NCBI RefSeq assembly: GCF_023072615.1
Contig: NZ_JAKNRW010000014.1
Span: 1-64,000, forward strand
Direction of reading: 5' to 3'
Source: Pseudomonas violetae
GTDB taxonomy: Bacteria > Pseudomonadota > Gammaproteobacteria > Pseudomonadales > Pseudomonadaceae
DNA length: 64,000 bases
Below are positions 27,026 through 40,896 of the stretch, one piece after another (the first letter of the stretch is position 1; each line of letters starts with the position of its first letter). The notes under the pieces are model-generated. The model was not told the DNA's origin, searched no databases, and worked only from the letters and a program-made list of their open reading frames with translations. The translations under genes were made by a program, and so were the position numbers.

Positions 27026-28936
27026 TTAAACGTCAGCAGCAGGACCGCCGATCGGTGTTTCCGGGCGCGGATCCTGCACTGCCGGAGGAGTACCGGAAGT
27101 GCCTGTACCACCCGACCAGTCCCGAGGTTCGCGAGGAGTACGACCCGCCATGATGTCGTCGATCTGATCGGCATCGATCGTCTCGTATTTCATCAGCGCA
27201 TCGGCCATTGCGTCGAGCTTGTCGCGATTATCGGTGAGAATCTGCTTGGCGGTGCCGTAGCACTGATCAATGATGCTGCGGACCTCGGAGTCGATCAGCT
27301 TGGCTGTCTCACCAGAGAAGCTTGCACCCTGACCTCCGCCACCGCGACCGAGGAACACTTCGCCTTCTTCTTCGGCATACATAAGCGGACCGAGTTTTTC
27401 CGACAGTCCCCATTTGGTTACCATGTTCCGCGCAATCTGGCTGGCGCGCATGATGTCGTTGGAAGCTCCGGTGGTCACACCGTCGAAGCCCAAGGTCATC
27501 TCTTCAGCGATACGACCACCGTAGAGCGAGCAGATCTGGCTGATCAGCGCACGCTTGGACAGGCTGTAGCGATCTTCCTCCGGCAGGAACATGGTCACAC
27601 CCAACGCACGACCGCGCGGGATGATGGAGACCTTGTAGACCGGGTCATGCTCCGGCACTACGCGCCCCACAATGGCATGACCTGCTTCGTGATAAGCGGT
27701 GTTCTGCTTCTCTTTTTCCGACATGACCATGGATTTGCGCTCAGCGCCCATCATGATCTTGTCCTTGGCCAGTTCGAATTCTTTCATTTCGACGACGCGC
27801 TTGCCGGTACGGGCAGCGAACAACGACGCTTCGTTCACCAGGTTGGCAAGGTCGGCACCAGAGAACCCTGGTGTACCACGGGCAATTACCGCAGGAGCGA
27901 CGTCGTCACCCATTGGCACTTTGCGCATGTGCACCTTGAGAATTTGCTCGCGACCTCGGATATCCGGCAGACCTACCACGACCTGACGGTCGAAACGGCC
28001 CGGACGCAGCAACGCAGGGTCCAATACGTCCGGACGGTTGGTTGCAGCAATCACGATGATGCCGTCATTCATTTCGAAGCCGTCCATCTCTACCAGCAAC
28101 TGGTTGAGAGTCTGTTCGCGCTCGTCGTGACCACCACCCATACCGGCGCCACGGTGGCGACCGACGGCGTCGATTTCATCGATGAAGATGATGCAAGGCG
28201 CATGCTTCTTGGCCTGCTCGAACATGTCACGAACACGGCTCGCACCCACGCCGACAAACATCTCGACGAAGTCGGAACCGGAAATGGTAAAGAACGGCAC
28301 CTTCGCTTCGCCGGCAATCGCCTTGGCCAGCAAGGTTTTACCGGTACCCGGAGGACCGACCATCAGCACACCGCGAGGGATGCGACCACCCAGGCGCTGA
28401 AACTTGCCCGGATCACGGAGGAATTCTACCAACTCGCCGACTTCTTCCTTGGCTTCGTCGCAACCAGCAACGTCAGCCAATGTAGTCTTGACCTGATCTT
28501 CGGAGAGCAGGCGTGCCTTGCTCTTGCCGAAGCTCATCGGCCCACCCTTGCCTCCCGCGCCGCCCTGCATCTGGCGCATGAAGAACATGAACACGGCGAT
28601 GATCACCAAGATCGGGAAGCTTGCCACCAGGAGTTGAGTCCAGATGCTTTGCTGCTCAGGCTGCTTACCTTCGACAACGACGTGGTTGTCCACGAGGTCA
28701 CCGATCAGACCGTTGTCCTGAATTGCCGGACGGATGGTCTTGAAGCTGTCGCCATCGTTGCGTTTACCGGTAATCACATAACCGTCAACGGCTACGCGCT
28801 CGACCTTGCCATCCTTGACCTGCTGGATGAAGTCGGAGTAGTTGAGGGTCTGCGGCTCGTTAGGGCTGGAGAAGTTGTTCATCACCGTCACCAGGACCGC
28901 CGCGATGATCAACCACAGGATCAGATTCTTTGCCAT
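27026..28936 (-). CDS. ftsH: ATP-dependent zinc metalloprotease FtsH
   Basis: Membrane-anchored AAA+ protease for quality control and regulatory turnover. Of 636 residues, TM helices lie at about 4-20 and 100-119, Walker A GPPGTGKT at 194-201, Walker B FIDEID at 250-255, and the zinc site HEAGH at 415-419. The C-terminus is Gly/Pro-rich. Start at MAKNLILWL (28936); the frame's ATG three codons earlier is less typical. Downstream of rlmE as in most proteobacteria. Confidence 0.97.
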   Translation of the reverse strand: MAKNLILWLIIAAVLVTVMNNFSSPNEPQTLNYSDFIQQVKDGKVERVAVDGYVITGKRNDGDSFKTIRPAIQDNGLIGDLVDNHVVVEGKQPEQQSIWTQLLVASFPILVIIAVFMFFMRQMQGGAGGKGGPMSFGKSKARLLSEDQVKTTLADVAGCDEAKEEVGELVEFLRDPGKFQRLGGRIPRGVLMVGPPGTGKTLLAKAIAGEAKVPFFTISGSDFVEMFVGVGASRVRDMFEQAKKHAPCIIFIDEIDAVGRHRGAGMGGGHDEREQTLNQLLVEMDGFEMNDGIIVIAATNRPDVLDPALLRPGRFDRQVVVGLPDIRGREQILKVHMRKVPMGDDVAPAVIARGTPGFSGADLANLVNEASLFAARTGKRVVEMKEFELAKDKIMMGAERKSMVMSEKEKQNTAYHEAGHAIVGRVVPEHDPVYKVSIIPRGRALGVTMFLPEEDRYSLSKRALISQICSLYGGRIAEEMTLGFDGVTTGASNDIMRASQIARNMVTKWGLSEKLGPLMYAEEEGEVFLGRGGGGQGASFSGETAKLIDSEVRSIIDQCYGTAKQILTDNRDKLDAMADALMKYETIDADQIDDIMAGRTPREPRDWSGGTGTSGTPPAVQDPRPETPIGGPAADV

Positions 28937-29138
28937 ATCGTTCAATTAACTACCCTCTGAAGCAAGCTCCGCTAATGGCGCGCGCTTCGCATGATATTCA
29001 CCGGCCTAACTTACTACATTACGTACGGCTCTGGCAGGCGCCGTCTGTAACCCTTTGTGAAACACTTTCTACACAATATTCGCTATTTCCCACAGGGCGA
29101 AATACGAAAATCCTATCGAGCCGCAAAAAAACCTCGAT

Positions 29139-29768
29139 TTACTCACTGCGGCCGCGGTAGCCCCAAGCCAGCATGTATTGCTCGCGGGAACTGCCACGGG
29201 AAGAGTCCGGCTTAATCATCTGGACCTTGTCGAATTTCTGACGAGCGTCCTTCACGTAAGCATCAAACCCTTCGCCCTGAAACACCTTGATCACAAAATT
29301 GCCACCCGGCCTGAGTATCCGTGCCGCCAGATCAAGAGCCAGCTCACATAGAAACATGGCTTTTGGCATGTCCACCTCAGGCGTACCACTCATATTGGGG
29401 GCCATATCGGAAATCACAAGGTCCACCTGCGAATTACCCACGGCTTCAAGGATCTGAGCGAGCACTTCGTCCTGGGTGAAGTCACCCTGGATGAAAGTCA
29501 CGTCCGGAATACTGTCCATTTCCAGGATGTCCGAGGCGATCAAACGCCCATGACCACCGATCAGCCGACTAGTGACCTGCGACCAGCCGCCGGGCGCCGC
29601 ACCCAGGTCGACAACGCTCATACCCGGACGGATCAGCTTGTATTTCTCCTGGACCTCCAGAAGCTTGTAACTCGCACGCGAGCGGTAACCATCCTTCTGC
29701 GCCTGCTTCACATAGGGATCATTGACATGTCTTTGCAGCCACTTAAGGCTTGTCTTGGAACGGGCCAC
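29139..29768 (-). CDS. rlmE: 23S rRNA 2'-O-methyltransferase (U2552)
   Basis: FtsJ/RrmJ methylates U2552 of 23S rRNA in the 50S subunit. The 209 residues hold the SAM loop VVDLGAAPGGWSQV (about 53-66), LVISDMAPNMSG (catalytic Asp) and FVIKVFQGEG (catalytic Lys). It is the first gene before ftsH; the 200-base gap between them holds no clear element. Confidence 0.96.
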   Translation of the reverse strand: MARSKTSLKWLQRHVNDPYVKQAQKDGYRSRASYKLLEVQEKYKLIRPGMSVVDLGAAPGGWSQVTSRLIGGHGRLIASDILEMDSIPDVTFIQGDFTQDEVLAQILEAVGNSQVDLVISDMAPNMSGTPEVDMPKAMFLCELALDLAARILRPGGNFVIKVFQGEGFDAYVKDARQKFDKVQMIKPDSSRGSSREQYMLAWGYRGRSE

Positions 29769-29873
29769 GGGCCACCTCGAAAATAAAACGGGTCGTGATT
29801 AACTGGGCGGTCCCGGACTCGCTCGGGTAAACTGGCCGCCGCTTTTTACAAGATCAGACGCAGGGGTCAGATT

Positions 29874-30182
29874 ATGCCGCTCACTCAAGAGCAGAAGAAA
29901 CAGTACAAATCCATTGGCCACCATCTGAAACCAGTCTTGACTGTGGCTGACAACGGTTTGACTGAAGGTGTGTTAGCCGAACTTGAACGCGCGTTGGCGG
30001 ATCACGAGCTGATTAAAATCAAGCTCAACATCCTCGATCGCGAGTCGCGCCTGGCGAACATTGCAGAACTGTGCAAGGTCGGCAAAGCGGACCTGGTTCA
30101 GGTCATCGGCAAGATGGCACTGATTTACCGCAAGAACTTCAGCGTCAACAAGCAACTGTCGAACGTCCATCGCTTCAAGTGA
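29874..30182 (+). CDS. yhbY: CRM-domain RNA-binding protein YhbY
   Basis: A 102-residue ribosome-assembly protein bound to pre-50S particles. KKQYKSIGHHLKPVLTVADNGLTEGV contains the GxxH and GxxG elements of the CRM fold. It is divergent from rlmE and converges on the DUF4149 gene. A GTGTGCTTCGCGCAC hairpin just after its stop may end both transcripts. Confidence 0.93.
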   Translation: MPLTQEQKKQYKSIGHHLKPVLTVADNGLTEGVLAELERALADHELIKIKLNILDRESRLANIAELCKVGKADLVQVIGKMALIYRKNFSVNKQLSNVHRFK

Positions 30183-30191
30183 TGACAAGGG

Positions 30192-30596
30192 TCAAGGGTG
30201 TGCTTCGCGCACCCTGCCACTCCACCCAGGCACCGGCTGCAACACCAGCACCAGCCCGGAAAAGCCCAGGACCAGGTAGCTGAAAACCTGCCAACGCACT
30301 GCATCCGGCCAGCCGAAGCGCACGACGACAAACATCCCGCACGCACACAACCCCACCAACAGCAGTTGCCCGCGAATATCGCGCCATAGACTGGCAAGGC
30401 CCTCGGCCTGAATCAGCACCAAAGCCTGAAAAATCACACACGCTGCGCCAAACGCCACCATCAGCGCATTCAGCATGCCTGCAACTTCGTCGATCAGCAG
30501 CGGCGCCAGGCCAATCATGCCCAGCACCGGCACCAGACCGATATGCAGCAGCCACAGGCCGCCAACCCATAACATCTGGGTCAACTGCCAAAGCAT
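30192..30596 (-). CDS. DUF4149-type small membrane protein
   Basis: A 134-residue inner-membrane protein with four predicted helices (starting MLWQLTQMLWVGGLWLLHIG, then LNALMVAFGAACVIFQALVL, GQLLLVGLCACGMFVVV and VFSYLVLGFSGLVLVLQP). It matches the DUF4149 family that follows greA in Pseudomonas. Start at 30596 is chosen because the helix begins there; the frame upstream overlaps greA. No Shine-Dalgarno is visible; a stable hairpin abuts the ATG. Function unknown. Confidence 0.75.
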   Translation of the reverse strand: MLWQLTQMLWVGGLWLLHIGLVPVLGMIGLAPLLIDEVAGMLNALMVAFGAACVIFQALVLIQAEGLASLWRDIRGQLLLVGLCACGMFVVVRFGWPDAVRWQVFSYLVLGFSGLVLVLQPVPGWSGRVREAHP

Positions 30597-30619
30597 GGCG
30601 CCCGCACGAAGCGGGCGCC
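30597..30619 (-). other. Perfect hairpin between greA and the DUF4149 gene
   Basis: A 9-base-pair perfect stem GGCGCCCGC / GCGGGCGCC with a 5-base loop ends exactly at the ATG of the next gene. There is no T run on the coding strand. Confidence 0.65.
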
Positions 30620-30627
30620 CTGACTTA

Positions 30628-31100
30628 TTAGATGTGGCGAACTTCGACAATCTCATACTCGATAACGCCACCCGGCGTCTTCACGGCAACCACGTCACCC
30701 TCTTCCTTGGCAATCAAGGCGCGGGCCAGTGGCGAACCCACGGAAATCTTGCCGAGTTTGAAGTCAGCTTCGTCTTCACCCACGATGTGGTAAGTGACGC
30801 TTTCGTCGGTTTCGACGTTGGCGATTTCAACGGTGGTGCCGAAAATCACTTTGCCGGTGTGCGCAATGGTCGTGACGTCGATGATTACCGCATTCTGCAT
30901 GCGGCCTTCGATGTCACGAATCCGCGCCTCGACCATGCCCTGCTGCTCGCGAGCAGCGTGGTATTCAGCGTTTTCCTTCAGGTCTCCCAACTCGCGGGCC
31001 GTTCCGATGTCCTGGCTGAGCTTCGGACGGACGACCTTGGTCAGGTGAGCGTGCTCCTCTTCCAGGGCTTTGGCGCCCTGGACGGTCATTGGGTACTTGA

Positions 31101-31104
<4 letters not shown>
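30628..31104 (-). CDS. greA: Transcription elongation factor GreA
   Basis: Enters the secondary channel of RNA polymerase and stimulates cleavage of backtracked transcripts. The 158 residues begin MIKYPMTVQGAKALEEEHAHL; the antiparallel coiled coil with the acidic tip (DIGTARELGDLKENAEYHAA) and the C-terminal FKBP-like domain (GSPLARALIAKEEGDVV) are intact. Its ATG overlaps the end of carB by 4 bases. Confidence 0.97.
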
Positions 31105-34322
<3,218 letters not shown>

Positions 34323-34381
34323 GGGTTTGTCACTCAAATCCGCAGGTCAGTCGGCAAGCCGTCTTGTTCAATCTGTGAAGC

Positions 34382-34417
34382 CTTGAGGGGGCCGCCGGTC
34401 TCGGGACCACCCTCAAG
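34382..34417 (-). other. Hairpin in the carA-carB gap
   Basis: CTTGAGGG pairs with CCCTCAAG across 20 bases that themselves contain GGTC/GACC. It occupies the 118-base untranslated gap between carA and carB. No T run follows on the coding strand, so it could tune relative expression or message stability. Confidence 0.5.
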
Positions 34418-34440
34418 CTATGCTGCATCAGTACCAGCGA

Positions 34441-35577
34441 TTAGCGTCGCTTGGCCATTTCATTGATGAAGCGATCGAACAGAGGCGCTACGTCGTTCGG
34501 GCCAGGGCTGGCTTCAGGGTGACCCTGGAAGCTGAAGGCGCTCTTGTCGGTACGCTCGATCCCTTGCAAGGTGCCGTCGAACAGCGATTTGTGGATCGCC
34601 CGGACGTTGGCTGGCAGGGTCGCCTCGTCCACCGCAAAACCGTGGTTCTGGCTGGTGATCATCACTACGCCGCTGTCCAGGTCCTGCACCGGGTGGTTGG
34701 CACCATGGTGGCCGTGGCCCATTTTCAGGGTCTTGGCACCGGAGGCCAGGGCCAGCAACTGGTGACCGAGGCAGATACCGAATACCGGGATCTCGGTTTC
34801 CAGCACGTCCTTGATTGCCTGGATCGCGTAGTCGCATGGCTCCGGGTCACCCGGGCCGTTGGACAGGAACACGCCATCCGGTTTCAGCGCGAGCACGTCA
34901 GCCGCTGGCGTCTGGGCCGGAACCACAGTAACGCGGCAGCCGCGCTCGACCAGCATGCGCAGAATGTTCAGCTTCACGCCGTAGTCGTAGGCAACCACGT
35001 GGTACGGCAACTCCGAAGCGTCGATAGTCGCGTGACTGTCGGTTTTCAGGTCCCAGACCGTCGAGCGCCATTCGTACTGTTCTTTGGTGCTGACGACTTT
35101 CGCCAGGTCCATGCCCTTGAGGCCAGGGAAACCCTGGGCGGCGGCAATGGCGGCTTCTTCCGAGATGTTGTCGCCGGCCATGATGCAGCCGTTCTGTGCG
35201 CCTTTCTCACGCAGGATGCGGGTCAGGCGACGGGTGTCGATACCGGCGATGGCCACGACGTTGTTGGCTTTCAGGTAATCGGACAGGGACATCGTGTTGC
35301 GCCAGTTGCTCGCAACCAGTGGCAAGTCACGGATGACCAGGCCAGCGGACCAGACGCGGTCAGACTCGGCATCTTCCGGCGTAGTACCGGTGTTGCCGAT
35401 GTGCGGGTAAGTCAGGGTAACGATCTGTTGGGCGTAGGAAGGATCGGTAAGGATTTCCTGATAGCCGGTCATGGCGGTATTGAACACCACCTCACCAACG
35501 GTTTGACCGTCGGCTCCAATTGCTTCGCCGCGAAAAATGCTGCCATCAGCAAGGGCGAGTATGGCTGGCTTAGTCAA
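34441..35577 (-). CDS. carA: Carbamoyl-phosphate synthase small (glutaminase) subunit
   Basis: Hydrolyses glutamine and channels ammonia to CarB. The 378 residues end in a class I glutamine amidotransferase with nucleophile Cys in FGICLGHQLLA (about 267-277) and the His/Glu pair in FQGHPEASPGP. The start is a TTG at 35577, preceded by GGAGG, giving (M)TKPAILALADGS as in P. aeruginosa. The frame continues upstream in phase to an ATG at 35661 but that part passes through a terminator-like hairpin. Confidence 0.94.
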   Translation of the reverse strand: MTKPAILALADGSIFRGEAIGADGQTVGEVVFNTAMTGYQEILTDPSYAQQIVTLTYPHIGNTGTTPEDAESDRVWSAGLVIRDLPLVASNWRNTMSLSDYLKANNVVAIAGIDTRRLTRILREKGAQNGCIMAGDNISEEAAIAAAQGFPGLKGMDLAKVVSTKEQYEWRSTVWDLKTDSHATIDASELPYHVVAYDYGVKLNILRMLVERGCRVTVVPAQTPAADVLALKPDGVFLSNGPGDPEPCDYAIQAIKDVLETEIPVFGICLGHQLLALASGAKTLKMGHGHHGANHPVQDLDSGVVMITSQNHGFAVDEATLPANVRAIHKSLFDGTLQGIERTDKSAFSFQGHPEASPGPNDVAPLFDRFINEMAKRR

Positions 35578-35621
35578 GAAGACCTCCCGTAAATAAAGCC
35601 TGAAAGGGCGATCGCAGGTGT

Positions 35622-35657
35622 AAAAAAGCGGAGTGACGTATGGACACGTCACCCCGC
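35622..35657 (-). terminator. Terminator-like hairpin in the carA leader (possible attenuator)
   Basis: GCGGGGTGACGT pairs with ACGTCACTCCGC (one G-U) around a 6-base loop and is followed on the carA strand by six T. It ends about 45 bases before the TTG start, after the dapB terminator, so it lies in the carA leader and not at the end of dapB. Confidence 0.75.
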
Positions 35658-35683
35658 TCATTCACTGAATTATTCTGCGCGCT

Positions 35684-35701
35684 TTTAGTGAACACACTAA
35701 A
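35684..35701. promoter_or_regulatory. Palindrome in the carA promoter region
   Basis: TTTAGTG-AACA-CACTAAA, perfect 7-base arms, about 110 bases before the carA start. Could be an operator; the protein is not known. The ArgR consensus is not evident to me here. Confidence 0.35.
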
Positions 35702-35790
35702 GCTGTAGCTTACAGAAAAAGGCATTTTTGGTCTACCGCCAATGAGCCTTAAAGGCTGGAGAATGCGACAGGACGTCGCTTGGCGGAGTA

Positions 35791-35820
35791 AAAACGGGCT
35801 CAAACGCTGCGCGCGAGCCC
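35791..35820 (-). terminator. Terminator of dapB
   Basis: GGGCTC / GAGCCC stem with an inner GCGC-rich loop, followed on the minus strand by G then five T, starting 16 bases after the dapB stop. Confidence 0.8.
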
Positions 35821-35835
35821 GATTTCGGGTGCATC

Positions 35836-36639
35836 TTAACGCAGGTCGAGCACGTCTTGCATGTCGTACAGACCAGGCTCACGCCCGTCCAGCCACAATG
35901 CGGCACGCACCGCACCTTTGGCGAAGGTCATGCGACTGGATGCCTTATGGGTGATCTCTACGCGCTCACCGTCGGCGGCGAACAGCACCGTGTGATCGCC
36001 AACAATGTCGCCGGCACGCACGGTGGCAAAACCGATGGTCTCGCGCTCACGAGCGCCGGTCTGACCCTCACGACCGTACACCGCAACCTTCTTCAGATCA
36101 CGGCCGAGGGCATCGGCAATCACTTCACCCATGCGCACGGCAGTGCCTGAAGGCGCATCGACTTTATGCCGATGGTGAGCCTCGGTGATTTCGATATCGA
36201 CATCATCACCCAGCACCCGCGCGGCAGTATCGAGCAGTTTCAGGCACAGGTTGACGCCGACGCTGAAATTGGCAGCAAAGACAATTGGAATGTCCTTGCC
36301 CGCCTCGGCCAGCAACTGCTTTTCTTCGACACTGAAACCCGTAGTGCCGATGATCATCGCCTTGCCGTGTTTGCGGCAGAATGCAAGGTTCTTCAGGGTC
36401 ACTGTCGGGTGAGTGAAATCGATCAGCACGTCGAACTCGTCGACTACCCGGGCCAGGTCACCTGACAGCGGAACGCCAATACGCCCCAGCGCCGCCAGCT
36501 CACCGGCATCCGCACCAACCAGCGTGCTGTCAGGACGATCCACAGCCGCAGTCAGGCCGGCGCCCGGAGTTTGTTGCACGGCTTCTATCAGGGTTTTGCC
36601 CATGCGCCCGGCGGCGCCCATCACTGCAATACGTCGCAT
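35836..36639 (-). CDS. dapB: 4-hydroxy-tetrahydrodipicolinate reductase
   Basis: Second step of the lysine/diaminopimelate branch. The 267 residues begin MRRIAVMGAAGRMGKTL (NAD(P)H loop GxxGRMG) and contain EAHHRHKVDAPSGTA, the active-site motif with catalytic His and Lys. I take the ATG at 36639, spaced 6 bases from AGGAG; the ATG at 36645 touches AGGAG directly. It follows dnaJ by 10 bases. Confidence 0.95.
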   Translation of the reverse strand: MRRIAVMGAAGRMGKTLIEAVQQTPGAGLTAAVDRPDSTLVGADAGELAALGRIGVPLSGDLARVVDEFDVLIDFTHPTVTLKNLAFCRKHGKAMIIGTTGFSVEEKQLLAEAGKDIPIVFAANFSVGVNLCLKLLDTAARVLGDDVDIEITEAHHRHKVDAPSGTAVRMGEVIADALGRDLKKVAVYGREGQTGARERETIGFATVRAGDIVGDHTVLFAADGERVEITHKASSRMTFAKGAVRAALWLDGREPGLYDMQDVLDLR

Positions 36640-36649
36640 GCCCATCTCC

Positions 36650-37774
36650 TTACAGATCGCCGAAGAAGCGTTTCACACCTTCGAACCAGCCGGTGGTTTT
36701 CGGCGACTGGCTGTTGTCGTCTGCGAGCGAACTGCGGAACTCTTCCAGTAATTCACGCTGACGACGACCCAGGTTCACTGGGGTTTCGACCGCCACCCGG
36801 CACATCAGGTCACCGGCACCACCACCGCGCACCGGCGCAACGCCTTTGCCGCGAACCCGGAACTGCTTGCCGGTCTGGGTACCTTCAGGAATCTTCAGCT
36901 TGACTCGACCATCAAGGGTCGGAATCTCCAATTCACCACCCAGCGCCGCGTCGACGAAGCTGATAGGCACTTCACAAAACAGATGCTTGCCGTCGCGCTG
37001 GAAGATCGCGTGCTCGCGCACGTTGATCACCACATAGAGGTCGCCAGTCGGGCCACCTTGGGCACCCGCCTCACCCTCGCCGGACAGGCGGATGCGGTCA
37101 CCGGTATCGACACCGGCCGGCACTTTCACCGACAGGGTCTTGTACTCTTCGATACGTCCTTCGCCGTGACAGGAATCGCACGGGTCGGAAATGATCTTGC
37201 CCTGGCCATGGCAGCGCGGGCAGGTCTGCTGCACCGAGAAGAAGCCTTGCTGCATACGAACCTGGCCAATGCCGCCACAGGTCGGGCAGGTAACAGGCGC
37301 CGAGCCCTTCTTGGCACCCGAGCCATCGCACGGCTTGCAATTGACCAATGTCGGAACGCGGATATTCACGGTAGTTCCGCGCACCGCTTCTTCCAGGTTC
37401 AGCTCCAGCGTGTAGCGCAAATCGCTGCCGCGCTGGGCGCCGCCACGAGCACCGCCGCGACCGCTACCGAAGAAATCACTGAAGACATCACCAAAGATGT
37501 CGGAGAAATTCTGACCACCGAAACCGGCGCCACCGCCACCCATGCTCGGATCGACGCCGGCATGACCATACTGGTCGTAGGCCGCGCGCTTGCTGGAATC
37601 AGATAGCACTTCGTAGGCCTCGTTGGCCTCCTTGAACATCTCTTCCGATGCTTTGTCATCGGGATTACGGTCCGGGTGATGCTTCATTGCCAGGCGGCGG
37701 TAGGCCTTCTTCAGGTCTGCTTCGCTTGAGCCGCGCTCAACACCCAACACTTCGTAATAGTCACGCTTTGCCAT
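36650..37774 (-). CDS. dnaJ: Chaperone DnaJ
   Basis: Hsp40 co-chaperone that delivers substrates to DnaK and stimulates its ATPase. The 374 residues comprise the J domain (HHPDRNPDD, HPD at about 34), a Gly/Phe-rich linker, the zinc-binding region with four CxxCxGxG repeats (CKPCDGSG, CPTCGGIG, CPRCHGQG, CDSCHGEG) and the C-terminal substrate domains. Start at MAKRDYYEVLG. The nearly 300-base gap from dnaK contains a GCGGGAGC...GCTCCCGC hairpin (about 37999-38016). Confidence 0.97.
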   Translation of the reverse strand: MAKRDYYEVLGVERGSSEADLKKAYRRLAMKHHPDRNPDDKASEEMFKEANEAYEVLSDSSKRAAYDQYGHAGVDPSMGGGGAGFGGQNFSDIFGDVFSDFFGSGRGGARGGAQRGSDLRYTLELNLEEAVRGTTVNIRVPTLVNCKPCDGSGAKKGSAPVTCPTCGGIGQVRMQQGFFSVQQTCPRCHGQGKIISDPCDSCHGEGRIEEYKTLSVKVPAGVDTGDRIRLSGEGEAGAQGGPTGDLYVVINVREHAIFQRDGKHLFCEVPISFVDAALGGELEIPTLDGRVKLKIPEGTQTGKQFRVRGKGVAPVRGGGAGDLMCRVAVETPVNLGRRQRELLEEFRSSLADDNSQSPKTTGWFEGVKRFFGDL

Positions 37775-38071
37775 AAGTCTTTGCACTCTTGAGGACGTCC
37801 GGCAAACCTCTCCTGAGCCTTGCCAAACTCGTTGAGCCCCAATACAGGCCCGGACCCAACTCACGTCAATTCAACGATCCTGGTCTTTGATTCATTGCGG
37901 TACTTGCGGCGCGAAAAGCAGGAGCATCCTCGGCCATACCACCCACAGGCGAACGTTGTCGCATGCGGTAAAAATTCTCGTACTCCAGACACGCCAACGC
38001 GGGAGCAGGCTCCCGCGCGGCGACATCCTACCAGTCACCGCCTGAAGGCAGTCAACCGGGCGACCAACAAC

Positions 38072-39988
<1,917 letters not shown>

Positions 39989-40066
39989 GTTAACTCTCCC
40001 GAAACTTTGGATTTGGTTGCCGCAGCAGTGGTGGCTAACTGCGGTAGCACTTAAACGCTTGACTTC

Positions 40067-40095
40067 TAAATGGGGGCCTTGCGGCTAATTTCAAG
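40067..40095 (-). promoter_or_regulatory. Sigma-32 heat-shock promoter of dnaK
   Basis: CTTGAAA, then a spacer of 14 bases after CTTGAA, then CCCCATTTA on the minus strand. This fits the sigma-32 consensus (CTTGAA / CCCCATNT) exactly. It overlaps the last codons and stop of grpE. Confidence 0.88.
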
Positions 40096-40657
40096 CCTGC
40101 TCATCAATAGAAGGCGAAACTGGCGCAGGCGCCTTGCTGACCACGACCATGGCCGGGCGCAGCAGGCGTCCGTTGAGCTGGTAGCCCTTCTGGAACACCT
40201 TGAGCACGCTGTTCGGCTCGACATCGGCACTTTCCTGCATGGCCATCGCCTGATGTTGAACGGCGTTGAACGGTTCGCCATGCGGGTCGATTGCTTCCAG
40301 CTGATAACGCTTCAGGGTGTCCTGGAACATTTTCAGGGTCAGCTCGATGCCTTCGCGCATCGGGCGGATGCTTTCGTCGTCCGGGCTGGACAACTCCAGG
40401 CCACGCTCGAGGCTGTCGATAATCGGCAGCAGGTCGCCGGCGAATTTTTCCAGGGCGAACTTGTGAGCCTTTTCTACATCCTGCTCGGCGCGACGGCGGA
40501 CGTTCTGCAGATCGGCGGCTACACGCAAAGCCTGATCCTGCGCGCCTGCCAGTTGCTCTTCGAGCACTTGTACACGGGTTGCCAGGTCATCACCCGAACT
40601 CTCGGGCGCCTGATTGGCGTCTGGATTTTGCGTATCCACTGTCTGTTCGTCAGCCAT
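40091..40657 (-). CDS. grpE: Nucleotide exchange factor GrpE
   Basis: Releases ADP from DnaK. The 188 residues have an acidic N-terminus, a long helical dimerisation region (DLATRVQVLEEQLAGAQDQ), and the conserved NVRRRAEQDVEKAHKFALEKF segment, ending in the small beta domain (GYQLNGRLLRPAMVVVSK). It precedes dnaK, with its own sigma-32 promoter upstream. Confidence 0.96.
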   Translation of the reverse strand: MADEQTVDTQNPDANQAPESSGDDLATRVQVLEEQLAGAQDQALRVAADLQNVRRRAEQDVEKAHKFALEKFAGDLLPIIDSLERGLELSSPDDESIRPMREGIELTLKMFQDTLKRYQLEAIDPHGEPFNAVQHQAMAMQESADVEPNSVLKVFQKGYQLNGRLLRPAMVVVSKAPAPVSPSIDEQA

Positions 40658-40710
40658 AGATTTCTCCTTTCAATTACGTCCGCGAGCTCAACTCGCGCTT
40701 CTGTCCAGCT

Positions 40711-40738
40711 ATATGGGGCCGCAAAAACCAGCTTCAAG
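40711..40738 (-). promoter_or_regulatory. Sigma-32 heat-shock promoter of grpE
   Basis: On the minus strand CCCCTTGAAG, a 14-base spacer after CTTGAA, and CCCCATATA. Both boxes match the consensus fully. It is about 55 bases before the grpE start, in the gap divergent from recN. Confidence 0.9.
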
Positions 40739-40896
40739 GGGTGGACCGGATTAACCCTACAAAAAGAGCTGCATTGTGATTCCACACAGCACTAAGGGTT
40801 TCGTCGGATCAAGCAAATCGAGCTAAGCGAGGGCATTGTCAGCCAGAATGAAAACACTGTATAAATAACCAGACCTAACACCTGGGAGCGGCCCCT

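Noticed and set aside
37999..38016. A terminator between dnaK and dnaJ
   Set aside because: The GCGGGAGC/GCTCCCGC stem has no T run and a tiny loop; more likely a REP remnant or message-stability element.
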